The notes under the pieces are model-generated. The model had not been told where the DNA came from, did no database searches, and was given only the letters and a program-made list of their open reading frames with translations. A program made the position numbers and the translations under genes. A stretch of 64,000 nucleotides of DNA from Winogradskyella sp. MH6 (lineage in GTDB: Bacteria; Bacteroidota; Bacteroidia; Flavobacteriales; Flavobacteriaceae). This document shows, one piece after another, positions 16,948 to 24,750 of the stretch. The DNA lies in contig NZ_CP094494.1 in NCBI RefSeq assembly GCF_022810765.1, positions 1,674,001 to 1,738,000 of the forward strand, in the 5' to 3' direction. Each line of letters starts with the position of its first letter. Position 1 is the first letter of the stretch.

Positions 16948-18039
16948 ATGAACAGCACAGAGTCTGCATTAAAAGAACGTATTAAGGAGTTGACATGCTT
17001 GCATGAAGTCTCTTCTATCATAGCTAATACTGATTTTGATTTAATTGAAGACACAATAAAAGCCATAACATTTAGTTTGAAAAAGGCGTTTCAGTATCCT
17101 AAAAAGACCGAAGTTCTAATTCGGGTTGAAGAAATGTCTATAGGTACAAAAGAATTTGAAAAAGATAATTTCACATTAAGTTCCGATATAGAAATATTTA
17201 ATGCACCTAAAGGAGAAATTTTGGTGCGTTTACATGTGTCGGAAAAAGAAACGTTAAGCTTTTTAAAGGAAGAGAAACTACTGTTAGATAATATAGCCTT
17301 AAAAATTGGGGCACTGTTTGAGCGTATTGAAATACAAAAAAATGAAGCCTCGCTTAAACGACAGATGGAACATGCAGATCGTTTAAGTATTTTGGGAGAG
17401 ATAACAGCAGGTATTGCTCATGAATTAAATACACCTTTAGCAAACATTTTAGGCTTTGGTGAGCTTTTGAAAGAAGATTTAAAAACAAACAAAAAGGCCA
17501 TTTCAGATTTAGATAAAATTATTCAAAATGCCATATTCTCTAGAGAGGTGGTTAAAAAATTGATGTTTTTTGCTTGCGAAATGCCACAAGAAAAAGAGCT
17601 TGTCAATCTTATTCCTAATATAAAGAATGCCATTAAACTCTTAGATGCTTCATTTAAAAAAGAACATGTTAAGTACCAGTTAAATATTAAAGAAGACGAG
17701 TTGTGGTTAAGAGCAGATCCAATACAGCTTACACAAATTATATTTAACCTTCTCATTAATGCTATATATTTTTCTCCAAAAAACAGTGTGGTAAGTATTG
17801 AAGCGTCTAGCACCAAAAAAGATGTTGTTTTAAAAATATCAGATGAAGGAGTTGGCTTTAAAATAGAGAATCTCGATAAGGTGTTTCAGCCCTTTTTTAC
17901 CACTAAGCCACAAGGAGATGGCTCTGGTCTTGGGTTAAGTGTTGTTCATGGTATAGTGGCATCGCATAGAGGAACAATTGAAGCAAAAAATAATACCAAA
18001 AAAGGTGCTACCTTTATTGTGAGGCTGCCAAAAGATTAA
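16948..18039 (+). CDS. soluble sensor histidine kinase (NtrB-like)
   Basis: 363 residues without membrane segments. The N-terminal 130 residues look GAF-like. The dimerisation domain has H158 in ITAGIAHELNTPLANILG. The ATPase domain has an N box (QIIFNLLINAIYFSP), G1 (ISDEGVGF), F box (FQPFFTTKPQGDGSGLGL) and G2. It phosphorylates the response regulator encoded 6 bases downstream. Sensing probably depends on the membrane protein encoded upstream and/or a GAF ligand; the signal is unknown. Confidence 0.88.
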   Translation: MNSTESALKERIKELTCLHEVSSIIANTDFDLIEDTIKAITFSLKKAFQYPKKTEVLIRVEEMSIGTKEFEKDNFTLSSDIEIFNAPKGEILVRLHVSEKETLSFLKEEKLLLDNIALKIGALFERIEIQKNEASLKRQMEHADRLSILGEITAGIAHELNTPLANILGFGELLKEDLKTNKKAISDLDKIIQNAIFSREVVKKLMFFACEMPQEKELVNLIPNIKNAIKLLDASFKKEHVKYQLNIKEDELWLRADPIQLTQIIFNLLINAIYFSPKNSVVSIEASSTKKDVVLKISDEGVGFKIENLDKVFQPFFTTKPQGDGSGLGLSVVHGIVASHRGTIEAKNNTKKGATFIVRLPKD

Positions 18040-18044
18040 AAAAT

Positions 18045-19373
18045 ATGCAATTACGACAAGAAAATATATTGGTTGTAGATGACGATATACATATTATAGA
18101 GTTACTACAACGTCATTTACAATCGTGGAAATTTCATGTGTACAAGGCTATTTCTGTAAAGGAAGCCGTAACAATCTTAAAAGACACAAGAATAGATTTA
18201 TTGATTACAGATTTAAAGATGCCAGAGGTTGATGGCTTTGAGCTTATCAAGTTTGTATCAGAGCACTACCCTAAATTACCAAAACTAACGATTACAGGCT
18301 ATCCTTCTGTACAAGATTCTTTAGCAGCTATAAAATCTGGAGTTACAGACTATCTTACAAAACCATTTACAAAAGACGAATTAAAAAAAGCTATAGATAA
18401 GGCGTTACATAAAGGTAATTCGCATGCACAAACAAAAAAAACTGAACTAGAAAAGACTAATAATGCCTATGGTGAAATTATAGGTAATTCTGAACAGATT
18501 AATGATGTTATTCAGATTATTGAGCGTGTAAAAAATAATAAAGCCACAGTTTTTATTAAAGGTGAAAGTGGTACCGGAAAAGAGTTGGTAGCAAGGGCGA
18601 TTCATTATCAAGGTAAATTTTCTAGAGCACCTTTTATTGCCGTAAATTGTGGTGCTATACCCGAAAATTTGCTTGAAGCCGAATTGTTTGGTTACGTTAA
18701 AGGTGCCTTTACAGGTGCAGAAACTAATAGAGATGGTTTTTTTCAGGCGGCAAACGGCGGAACTATTTTTTTAGACGAAATTGGTAATGCTTCATTAGCA
18801 GTGCAATCACGATTATTGCGTGTGCTTCAAGAAAAAGAAGTTGTAAAAGTGGGTGCTACAAAAGCCGAACAGATCGATGTTAGAATCGTTGCTGCAACCA
18901 ATAGTGACCTCAGAGAAATGATTAAAAAACAAACTTTTAGAGAAGATTTGTTTTACCGACTCACTGTGGTAGAAATAGAAATAGCACCTTTAAGAGACCG
19001 AAAAGATGATATACCGCTTTTGGTAGATAAGTTTTTGTTTAAATATGGTATAGAATATAAAGACCGTTTTATAAAAATTGCACCAGAAGCATTAAACATT
19101 TTAATGAGATACGATTGGCCAGGAAACATAAGGGAGCTTGAAAATATAGTACAGCGTGCTGTTATAATGAGCGATAAAGTAATTGAGGCAGAGTCGCTAC
19201 CAAGTCATTTAAAGTATGTTATAGATATGCCTTCGGATGCGTTAGTACCTCTAAAAGAAATTGAGCGTAGATATATAGAAAAAGTTTTAAGAGCAACAGG
19301 AAACAACAAAACTAAAGCTGCAGAAATACTTCAAATAGATCGAAAAACCATACGTCAAAAACTAGCCGATTAA
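18045..19373 (+). CDS. NtrC-family sigma-54-dependent response regulator
   Basis: 442 residues in the classic three-part order. Receiver domain with acidic DDD at 12-14, phospho-acceptor Asp56 (LLITDLKMP) and Lys106. AAA+ domain with Walker A GESGTGKE (173-180), the sigma-54 contact loop GAFTGA (220-225) and Walker B TIFLDEIG (240-247). Fis-type helix-turn-helix at the very end (NNKTKAAEILQIDRKTIRQKL). Once phosphorylated it should hydrolyse ATP to open sigma-54 promoters. A 40-bp palindrome starts 12 bases after its stop and a sigma-54 promoter lies further on, which makes the downstream glutamate dehydrogenase operon the obvious target. Confidence 0.93.
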   Translation: MQLRQENILVVDDDIHIIELLQRHLQSWKFHVYKAISVKEAVTILKDTRIDLLITDLKMPEVDGFELIKFVSEHYPKLPKLTITGYPSVQDSLAAIKSGVTDYLTKPFTKDELKKAIDKALHKGNSHAQTKKTELEKTNNAYGEIIGNSEQINDVIQIIERVKNNKATVFIKGESGTGKELVARAIHYQGKFSRAPFIAVNCGAIPENLLEAELFGYVKGAFTGAETNRDGFFQAANGGTIFLDEIGNASLAVQSRLLRVLQEKEVVKVGATKAEQIDVRIVAATNSDLREMIKKQTFREDLFYRLTVVEIEIAPLRDRKDDIPLLVDKFLFKYGIEYKDRFIKIAPEALNILMRYDWPGNIRELENIVQRAVIMSDKVIEAESLPSHLKYVIDMPSDALVPLKEIERRYIEKVLRATGNNKTKAAEILQIDRKTIRQKLAD

Positions 19374-19385
19374 AAGCTTAAATAC

Positions 19386-19425
19386 ACTGATACTTTTTTA
19401 CGCAATTGCGTAAAAAAGTATCAGT
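19386..19425. promoter_or_regulatory. 40-bp perfect palindrome, likely NtrC-type enhancer site
   Basis: A 40-base inverted repeat with no spacer and no mismatch, centred between 19405 and 19406. The core is TTACGCAATTGCGTAA, flanked by A/T runs and GTATCAGT/ACTGATAC ends. It repeats the 14 bases found at 16168-16181. Its centre is about 130 bp upstream of the start expected for the sigma-54 promoter at 19515. The RNA could also form an 18-bp hairpin, so a terminator role is possible. However, a separate good terminator follows at 19451. Confidence 0.7.
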
Positions 19426-19450
19426 ACTATTTTTAATTAAATTATTATTG

Positions 19451-19495
19451 AAACTCTCAAAGTCCTTTTGAATAAAGGGTTTTGAGAGTTTTTTT
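19451..19495 (+). terminator. terminator of the sensor-kinase/regulator operon
   Basis: AAACTCTCAAA (19451-19461) pairs with TTTGAGAGTTT (19481-19491), followed by more Ts. An 11-bp stem with a 19-base loop. It separates the regulator gene from the sigma-54 promoter 20 bases downstream. Confidence 0.85.
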
Positions 19496-19514
19496 GTTGT
19501 TGGTTAATTTGTTT

Positions 19515-19529
19515 TGGCATATGCATTGC
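19515..19529 (+). promoter_or_regulatory. sigma-54 (-24/-12) promoter
   Basis: TGGCATATGCATTGC fits TGGCAC-N5-TTGC with the key GG and GC pairs at exact spacing. Transcription should start near 19541, 20 bases before the first small gene. It lies directly downstream of a gene for a sigma-54 activator and its likely binding palindrome. Confidence 0.75.
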
Positions 19530-19560
19530 CTTATACAATACAATAAAAATAGCTTTTTAA

Positions 19561-19737
19561 ATGAACCACATAAATATTTGCCCAAGTTGTGTACATCTTA
19601 AAAATTGTGTGCTAACTGCCCAAAAAGACAAAGTATGGTCTTGCAGTGAGTACGAAGAGGAAGATTTGGATTCTAAAGTAATAATGAAAGTAAAAACACC
19701 TCAAAATAAAAAAAGACAAGAATTAGAACTGGTTTAA
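19561..19737 (+). CDS. 58-residue four-cysteine small protein
   Basis: Begins MNHINICPSCVHLKNC and continues to SCSEYEEED, giving C7-x2-C10-x5-C16-x11-C28, a likely zinc (or iron) knuckle, then a basic tail. The ATG sits about 20 bases downstream of the predicted sigma-54 transcription start, which supports it as a real gene. I recall similar short proteins in Flavobacteriaceae, but I give no function. It is the first gene of the glutamate dehydrogenase operon. Confidence 0.7.
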   Translation: MNHINICPSCVHLKNCVLTAQKDKVWSCSEYEEEDLDSKVIMKVKTPQNKKRQELELV

Positions 19738-19756
19738 ATTTTAAAATAGTAGCGTT

Positions 19757-19885
19757 ATGATTTTTAATGCCCTAGTTGCAATATTGAATACTAAAAATTC
19801 GGTAAAGAAAAATAAGTCTTTAAGAAGTAAGTACTTAAACGAAAAGTATCAGGAAAGATCTATCTCTAACAGATACTTTAAGTAG
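19757..19885 (+). CDS. 42-residue basic small protein
   Basis: Begins MIFNALVAILNTKNSVKKN and ends with SISNRYFK. A short hydrophobic start is followed by a strongly basic, helical part. It lies 19 bases after the four-cysteine protein and 49 bases before glutamate dehydrogenase, in the same direction. Position and composition make it a plausible gene; no family recognised. Confidence 0.5.
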   Translation: MIFNALVAILNTKNSVKKNKSLRSKYLNEKYQERSISNRYFK

Positions 19886-19934
19886 TTGTATTTACTCACA
19901 GTAATAAAAAAACAGTTAATATTAATTATAAAGA

Positions 19935-21239
19935 ATGTCAACATTAACAGCAGAGCTTAAAGAAAAAGCTAAAAAGACACCTCAAAGAGGTATGATGGAT
20001 AATGTAATGGAGCAGTTTGAGAATGCTGCAACCCAAATCAATTTACATCCAAATATTAAAAAAATATTAAGCATAACCAACAATGAAATCATTGTAAACT
20101 TTCCTGTAAAAATGGATAATGGTGATGTAGAAATATTTACAGGTTATAGAGTGCAACACAACAATGCATTAGGGCCATATAAAGGTGGCTTACGTTATCA
20201 CCCAACAGTAGATATAGATGCAGCTAGAGCATTAGCTATGTGGATGACCTGGAAAACCTCCTTAGCAGGTTTGCCTTATGGAGGTGGAAAAGGAGGTATA
20301 AAAATAGATCCATCTAAATACTCTAAAACCGAGTTAGAGCGTATAACAAGACGTTTTACGTTTGCTTTAGCAGATAATATTGGGCCAGAGCACGATATAC
20401 CTGCGCCAGATGTTAATACCAATAGTCAAACTATGGCATGGATGGCAGATACTTACATGAGTACAAGACCACCAGCAGAGCGTACAGCAAATCAGCATGT
20501 CGTTACTGGGAAGCCAGCCGGAAGTGGAGGACTCGAAGGTCGTGATAGAGCTACTGGTTATGGTGTGTATTTGTCTATAAAGTTTTGGGCAGAAAAGAAT
20601 AACGAAAGTTTAAAAGGCAAAAAATACATCGTACAAGGTTTTGGTAACGTTGGCTATTGGGCAGCACATTTCTTAGAAAAAGATGGAGCCATTTTAGTAG
20701 GTGTACAAGATGCCTTTGGAAGTGTTCAAAATCAAGAAGGTATCAATGTTGAAGATTTGTTTAACTACATGCAAATTAACGACGGTAGCATTGCAGATTT
20801 TCCAAAAGCTAATGCGGTAGATAAAGATACGTTCTTTGCGCTAGAATGTGATATCTGTATTCCTGCAGCTCTAGGAAATCAAATCACAAAAGAAAATGCA
20901 CCAAGCATTAAGGCAAAATTAATTGCAGAAGGTGCAAACGGACCAACAAATGTTGAAGGAGAAAAAATCTTAATAGAGAGCGGAGTAACCATCATACCAG
21001 ATATTCTGTGTAACTCTGGTGGAGTTGTGGGTAGCTATTTTGAATGGTTGCAAAATCGTAACGGAGAGCTATGGCAGTTAGACGAGGTTATGGCAAAGCT
21101 AGATAAAAAGCTAAAAGAATCTTTCGATAAAGTTTACGATTATGCAACTGTAGAAGGGGTAGATATGAGAACTGCTGCATTTAGTATTGCTATTAAACGT
21201 ATAGAAAAAGCATATATAGAAAGAGGTATTTTTCCTTAA
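19935..21239 (+). CDS. gdhA: glutamate dehydrogenase
   Basis: 434 residues. Glu/Leu/Phe/Val dehydrogenase with the substrate domain motif LPYGGGKGGIKIDP (catalytic Lys119), upstream GPYKGGLRYHP, PAPDVNT and the Rossmann motif VQGFGNVGYWAAHFL. It interconverts glutamate and 2-oxoglutarate plus ammonia. Length and the short N-terminus match the hexameric enzyme used mainly in glutamate breakdown. NAD versus NADP preference cannot be read reliably by eye. It lies in the operon driven by the sigma-54 promoter, which fits control by nitrogen or stationary phase. Confidence 0.92.
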   Translation: MSTLTAELKEKAKKTPQRGMMDNVMEQFENAATQINLHPNIKKILSITNNEIIVNFPVKMDNGDVEIFTGYRVQHNNALGPYKGGLRYHPTVDIDAARALAMWMTWKTSLAGLPYGGGKGGIKIDPSKYSKTELERITRRFTFALADNIGPEHDIPAPDVNTNSQTMAWMADTYMSTRPPAERTANQHVVTGKPAGSGGLEGRDRATGYGVYLSIKFWAEKNNESLKGKKYIVQGFGNVGYWAAHFLEKDGAILVGVQDAFGSVQNQEGINVEDLFNYMQINDGSIADFPKANAVDKDTFFALECDICIPAALGNQITKENAPSIKAKLIAEGANGPTNVEGEKILIESGVTIIPDILCNSGGVVGSYFEWLQNRNGELWQLDEVMAKLDKKLKESFDKVYDYATVEGVDMRTAAFSIAIKRIEKAYIERGIFP

Positions 21240-21257
21240 TAAATAAAGTCTAGGTAA

Positions 21258-21677
21258 ATGAAATACGGAAGTTTAATATTAGAGAAGAAAGAGTATGTGT
21301 ATTTAAAGCGCATACTCAATATCTCTGGTTATGCTGAAGATCATGAAAGGCAAGAGTGTTTGATGAAGCTTTTTGAAGAGTTAAAATCTGCACATATTGT
21401 AGACGATGACCAAATGCCAGAGGATGTTGTAAGATTTAATAGTACGGTTACGGTAGCATACGAAAACGGTGTTAAAAAGACGGTGCAGGTTGTAATACCT
21501 TCTGAGAGGGACTTTAGAAATAACAAAATATCAGTTTTAACTCCTTTAGGATCTGCTTTAATTGGCTATTCTAAAGACGATAGTGTTATATGGAGTTTTC
21601 CACAGGGAAATGAAGAGATTCTTATTTCTGAAGTTAAACAAGAAAGAGAACTAGATAAGACTAACTTTTCTATTTAA
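21258..21677 (+). CDS. GreA/GreB C-terminal (Rnk-like) factor
   Basis: 139 residues. An N-terminal helical part that is too short for a full GreA coiled coil, then the GreA/GreB C-terminal FKBP-like domain (VRFNSTVTVAYENGVKKTVQVVIPSERDFRNNKISVLTPLGSALIGYSKDDSVIWSFPQG). The signature TPLGSALIG-W-FP is family typical. Rnk-type proteins bind RNA polymerase without cleaving RNA. It follows glutamate dehydrogenase by 18 bases. Confidence 0.82.
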   Translation: MKYGSLILEKKEYVYLKRILNISGYAEDHERQECLMKLFEELKSAHIVDDDQMPEDVVRFNSTVTVAYENGVKKTVQVVIPSERDFRNNKISVLTPLGSALIGYSKDDSVIWSFPQGNEEILISEVKQERELDKTNFSI

Positions 21678-21685
21678 ATATTATT

Positions 21686-22105
21686 ATGAATTCAATAGAA
21701 GATAAAATATACAATCATGATACTGATCTAGATATCACTCATAAGATTAATTCTATGGAGTTAAACAATTGGATAAACCATCTTCAGTACATAAAGAAGG
21801 AGCTTAGCAATTTTATAAGTATTTGTACGAAGGAGCTAAACAGTAAGTTAGAAAGTCCTGTTGTAATCCAAAGATTTAAGAAAAAGCAAAAAGAAAACGA
21901 TACATTACTTAATGCGCTTTTGCAATACAATGGTGCAAGAGCTAAGATTATAGAGTGTGAAGATACCGAGTGCGACATGGTGTACATATCAGAACACGAG
22001 AGTTATAGAAGAAGCTATATCTATCATTTAGATAAATATAGAAGACTTAAAGATGAGTTTTTTAACAGTATAAAAGGAAAATTTACACTATTAAAAATAA
22101 GCTAA
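21686..22105 (+). CDS. helical protein of unknown function, copy 1
   Basis: 139 residues, nearly all helix-forming, charged, no signal peptide. ELNNWINHLQYIKKELSNFI near the start and YIYHLDKYRRLKDEFFNSI at the end align with equivalent segments of the next gene (EIELWLYNLEIINEDLNHFK, YIDYMQSYTKFKNEVYRVL). The two genes are therefore diverged tandem duplicates. No known family recognised. Position after the Rnk-like gene suggests a part in the same response. Confidence 0.7.
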   Translation: MNSIEDKIYNHDTDLDITHKINSMELNNWINHLQYIKKELSNFISICTKELNSKLESPVVIQRFKKKQKENDTLLNALLQYNGARAKIIECEDTECDMVYISEHESYRRSYIYHLDKYRRLKDEFFNSIKGKFTLLKIS

Positions 22106-22134
22106 TACTAGCCGCTGTTTAATAAGTGTACTAA

Positions 22135-22506
22135 ATGTATAAAGTAGATGAGCATAGAAGATTGTGCCTGTATAAAGATCTAAAAGAGATCGAATTATGG
22201 TTATACAATCTAGAAATTATAAACGAAGACTTAAATCATTTCAAAACCCTAGAAAAACAGTTGATTAAAAGCGATTCGTTAGCCTATAAAATAAAAGCAA
22301 ACCAGAGGACAAATGTACTGTTGATGGCAGGCTTATGTAAGTACGAAAACGAATTAAAAACCGAATTGGAATACAGTAAAACCAAGTATGATAACGTTAG
22401 AGTTAAGCACCATATGCAAAAACGTAAAAGTTATATAGACTACATGCAGAGTTATACCAAATTTAAAAATGAGGTATATCGGGTTTTATTAATGTTTAAG
22501 CGATAG
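22135..22506 (+). CDS. helical protein of unknown function, copy 2
   Basis: 123 residues, paralogue of the preceding gene. Shared features are ELxLWLxxLxxIxxDL, then an xNVLLMAxLxKYxxE stretch, then a basic helix with YxDYMQxYxKFKxEVY. Predicted coiled-coil or helical bundle, cytoplasmic. It is the last gene of the operon; a strong hairpin follows 112 bases later. Confidence 0.68.
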   Translation: MYKVDEHRRLCLYKDLKEIELWLYNLEIINEDLNHFKTLEKQLIKSDSLAYKIKANQRTNVLLMAGLCKYENELKTELEYSKTKYDNVRVKHHMQKRKSYIDYMQSYTKFKNEVYRVLLMFKR

Positions 22507-22617
22507 AAAAAATAAAGCCTAAAATAACTTAATCTTTATATAGAATCACAAAGCCGAGTTTGGTTGATTATAATTTGATTGATTGCAAAAGCTAGATTTA
22601 TCTTAGGTTTTGTGTGC

Positions 22618-22651
22618 AAACCGCAAAGTTAGTTGTCTTTGCGGTTTCTTT
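22618..22651 (+). terminator. terminator of the glutamate dehydrogenase operon
   Basis: AAACCGCAAAG (22618-22628) pairs with CTTTGCGGTTT (22637-22647), 11 bp perfect with an 8-base loop, followed by CTTT. The stem is strong but the T run is short. Confidence 0.75.
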
Positions 22652-22860
22652 AAAGAATAGGTAGCAATGTTAATATGTTTTTTGGCGTATTTAAACAGCT
22701 GCAGTTAAGTTTAATGTTAATAATACATCAGTAATGTGAAAATATAAACAGTACTTATATTAGATCTAGATTTTAATATTTGTTAGTTAGCCGAAATGTG
22801 GAAATCTTATGCTTTAATTGTTAAGAAGTTTTAATTTATACGATGATACATTTCAATTAC

Positions 22861-22895
22861 AACCGCAAGAGTCTTAATATTCTTGCGGTTATTTG
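22861..22895 (+). terminator. second stem-loop, possible sRNA terminator
   Basis: AACCGCAAGA (22861-22870) pairs with TCTTGCGGTT (22881-22890) with a 10-base loop, followed by ATTTGTT. Its sequence is close to the stem at 22618 although the flanks differ. Confidence 0.6.
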
Positions 22896-23095
22896 TTAGG
22901 CGACTTAACAAACTAAAAGAGTTAGATTTTTAGGTGCTTAAAAGAGTATCCTAAATATTCAATCTCTACCTAAAAACTTTTAATGCAACTATGTGAATTG
23001 ACAAAAACTCACATATTTTTTATTAATTTACCAACCAAACCAATGCTATTTTAACAAATTCATAATCCGAAAATAGCAATTATCATATTTATTTA

Positions 23096-23117
23096 TATAT
23101 TTGTGTAATCGATTACA
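23096..23117 (+). promoter_or_regulatory. promoter -7 box and LacI-type operator of the kdu-uxa operon
   Basis: TATATTTG (23096-23103) is followed at once by the perfect palindrome TGTAATCGATTACA (23104-23117), 14 bases before the kduI ATG. A repressor here would cover the transcription start. I see no clear -33 TTTG. Confidence 0.85.
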
Positions 23118-23131
23118 ATTAAAAATTTATT

Positions 23132-23971
23132 ATGTCAAAATACGATACAAGATACGCATCTAGTCCACAAGCTGTAAAAAAGTACGATACCCAAGAATTA
23201 AGAGAAGAATTCTTAATTGAAAATGTTATGAAAACTGATGAATTAAGATGGGTTTATACGCATTACGACAGGTTTATGGTTGCAGGACTTGTGCCAGTTA
23301 ATAAAAAGATAAAACTAGAAACGATAGATCCGCTTAAAGCATCTTTTTTTCTAGAAAGAAGAGAATTAGGAATTATCAATGTAGGAGGTTCAGGAATTAT
23401 AACTGTAGATGGTGATACTTATGAATTAGATCATAAAGAAGCCTTATATCTTGGTCAAGGAAATAAAGATGTTGAGTTTTCTAGCAAAGATGCTAGTGAG
23501 CCAGCTAAATTCTATTTAAACTCTACACCTGCACACAAAAAATTTCCAAACAAAAAAATAGGAACTAATGATGTTGAGGTTATAGAGTTAGGTTCTGCAG
23601 AAACTGCAAATGCAAGAACATTGAGAAAATACATCGTAAACAGTGTTGTAGATGTATGCCAGTTACAAATGGGAATGACAACCATAAAAACTGGAAGTAG
23701 TTGGAATACTATGCCTGCTCACGTGCACGACAGAAGAATGGAGGTTTATTTCTATTTTGAAGTTCCAGAAGATCAAGCTGTTTGTCATTTTATGGGTCAA
23801 CCACAAGAAACCAGACACATTTGGATGGGTAATGAAGAGGCAGTGATTTCTCCGCCTTGGTCTATTCACTCTGGTTCAGGTACAGCTAGTTATTCTTTTA
23901 TTTGGGGAATGGCAGGTGAAAATCTAGACTACGGAGATATGGATGTTTGTAAGATTAATGAGTTAAGATAA
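23132..23971 (+). CDS. kduI: 5-dehydro-4-deoxy-D-glucuronate isomerase KduI
   Basis: 279 residues, full length. KduI converts 4-deoxy-L-threo-5-hexosulose uronate, made from unsaturated galacturonate, to 2,5-diketo-3-deoxygluconate. The zinc site is visible: His197 and His199 in PAHVHDRRMEVYFYF, Glu204, and His246 in PPWSIHSGSG. The N-terminal segment RYASSPQAVKKYDTQELREEFL is typical of the family. Cytoplasmic. First gene of a nine-gene operon under a LacI-type operator; its product is the substrate of KduD encoded next. Confidence 0.96.
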   Translation: MSKYDTRYASSPQAVKKYDTQELREEFLIENVMKTDELRWVYTHYDRFMVAGLVPVNKKIKLETIDPLKASFFLERRELGIINVGGSGIITVDGDTYELDHKEALYLGQGNKDVEFSSKDASEPAKFYLNSTPAHKKFPNKKIGTNDVEVIELGSAETANARTLRKYIVNSVVDVCQLQMGMTTIKTGSSWNTMPAHVHDRRMEVYFYFEVPEDQAVCHFMGQPQETRHIWMGNEEAVISPPWSIHSGSGTASYSFIWGMAGENLDYGDMDVCKINELR

Positions 23972-23982
23972 TCCTTGATATT

Positions 23983-24738
23983 ATGTTTGATTTAACAGGG
24001 AAAACAGCGCTTGTTACTGGCTGTAAAAGAGGTATAGGCTTTGCAATGGCAGAAGCTTTAGCAGAAGCAGGTGCAGATATTATTGGTGTTTCGGCTTCAT
24101 TAGAAAAAGAAGGTTCTGCAATAGGTAAAAGAGTTGCTGAAATCGGCAAAACATTCACAGCATACCAATGTGACTTTTCTAACCGAGAGTCACTTTACAA
24201 TTTTATAAAGGCTGTAAAAGCTAGTCACCCTAAAATAGATATTCTAGTAAATAACGCAGGTACAATTTTAAGAAAACCAGCAGCAGAACATCCTGATGAA
24301 TACTGGGATAAAGTTGTTGAGGTCAACCTAAATGCGCAGTTTATTCTAAGCAGAGAAATAGGTAAGGATATGGTTGCTAATGGTTCTGGTAAAATCATTT
24401 TCACCGCATCGTTGCTTACCTTTCAGGGAGGAATTACAGTACCTGGCTATGCTGCTTCAAAAGGTGCGATTGGTCAGTTAACAATGGCGCTTTCTAACGA
24501 ATGGGCTTCAAAAAATGTACAGGTTAACGCTATAGCTCCAGGTTACATCGCTACAGATAATACGGAAGCTTTACGTAATGATGAGGATAGAAGTCAATCC
24601 ATCTTAGCTAGAATTCCAGCAGGTAGATGGGGAAAACCAGAAGATTTTAAAGGTCCTATTGTATTCCTTGCTTCGAAAGCAAGTGATTATATGTCAGGTT
24701 CAATTTTAACCGTTGATGGCGGTTGGATGGGTAGATAA
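23983..24738 (+). CDS. kduD: 2-deoxy-D-gluconate 3-dehydrogenase KduD
   Basis: 251 residues, a classic short-chain dehydrogenase. Cofactor motif TGCKRGIG (12-19), NNAG (90-93), catalytic Ser143, Tyr156 and Lys160 (YAASK). It reduces 2,5-diketo-3-deoxygluconate to 2-keto-3-deoxygluconate with NAD(P)H. Assignment within the broad SDR family rests on the neighbour kduI and the KduD-like N-terminus (FDLTGKTALVTGCKRGIG). Confidence 0.93.
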   Translation: MFDLTGKTALVTGCKRGIGFAMAEALAEAGADIIGVSASLEKEGSAIGKRVAEIGKTFTAYQCDFSNRESLYNFIKAVKASHPKIDILVNNAGTILRKPAAEHPDEYWDKVVEVNLNAQFILSREIGKDMVANGSGKIIFTASLLTFQGGITVPGYAASKGAIGQLTMALSNEWASKNVQVNAIAPGYIATDNTEALRNDEDRSQSILARIPAGRWGKPEDFKGPIVFLASKASDYMSGSILTVDGGWMGR

Positions 24739-24750
24739 ATTTTAAAAGAA

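Larger units (their letters stand above)
22507..23095. other. 589-base intergenic region with two related hairpins
   Basis: No credible protein gene. It contains two terminator-like stems that share AACCGCAA/TTGCGGTT (listed separately) and 209 bases between them. That gap could hold a small RNA, but I find no perfect -7 box in it; the nearest is TAATATTTG near 22777, one base too long. Confidence 0.5.

Noticed and set aside
22651..22860. Short peptide genes in the gap before kduI
   Set aside because: Only frames of about a dozen residues start here, with no promoter in support.
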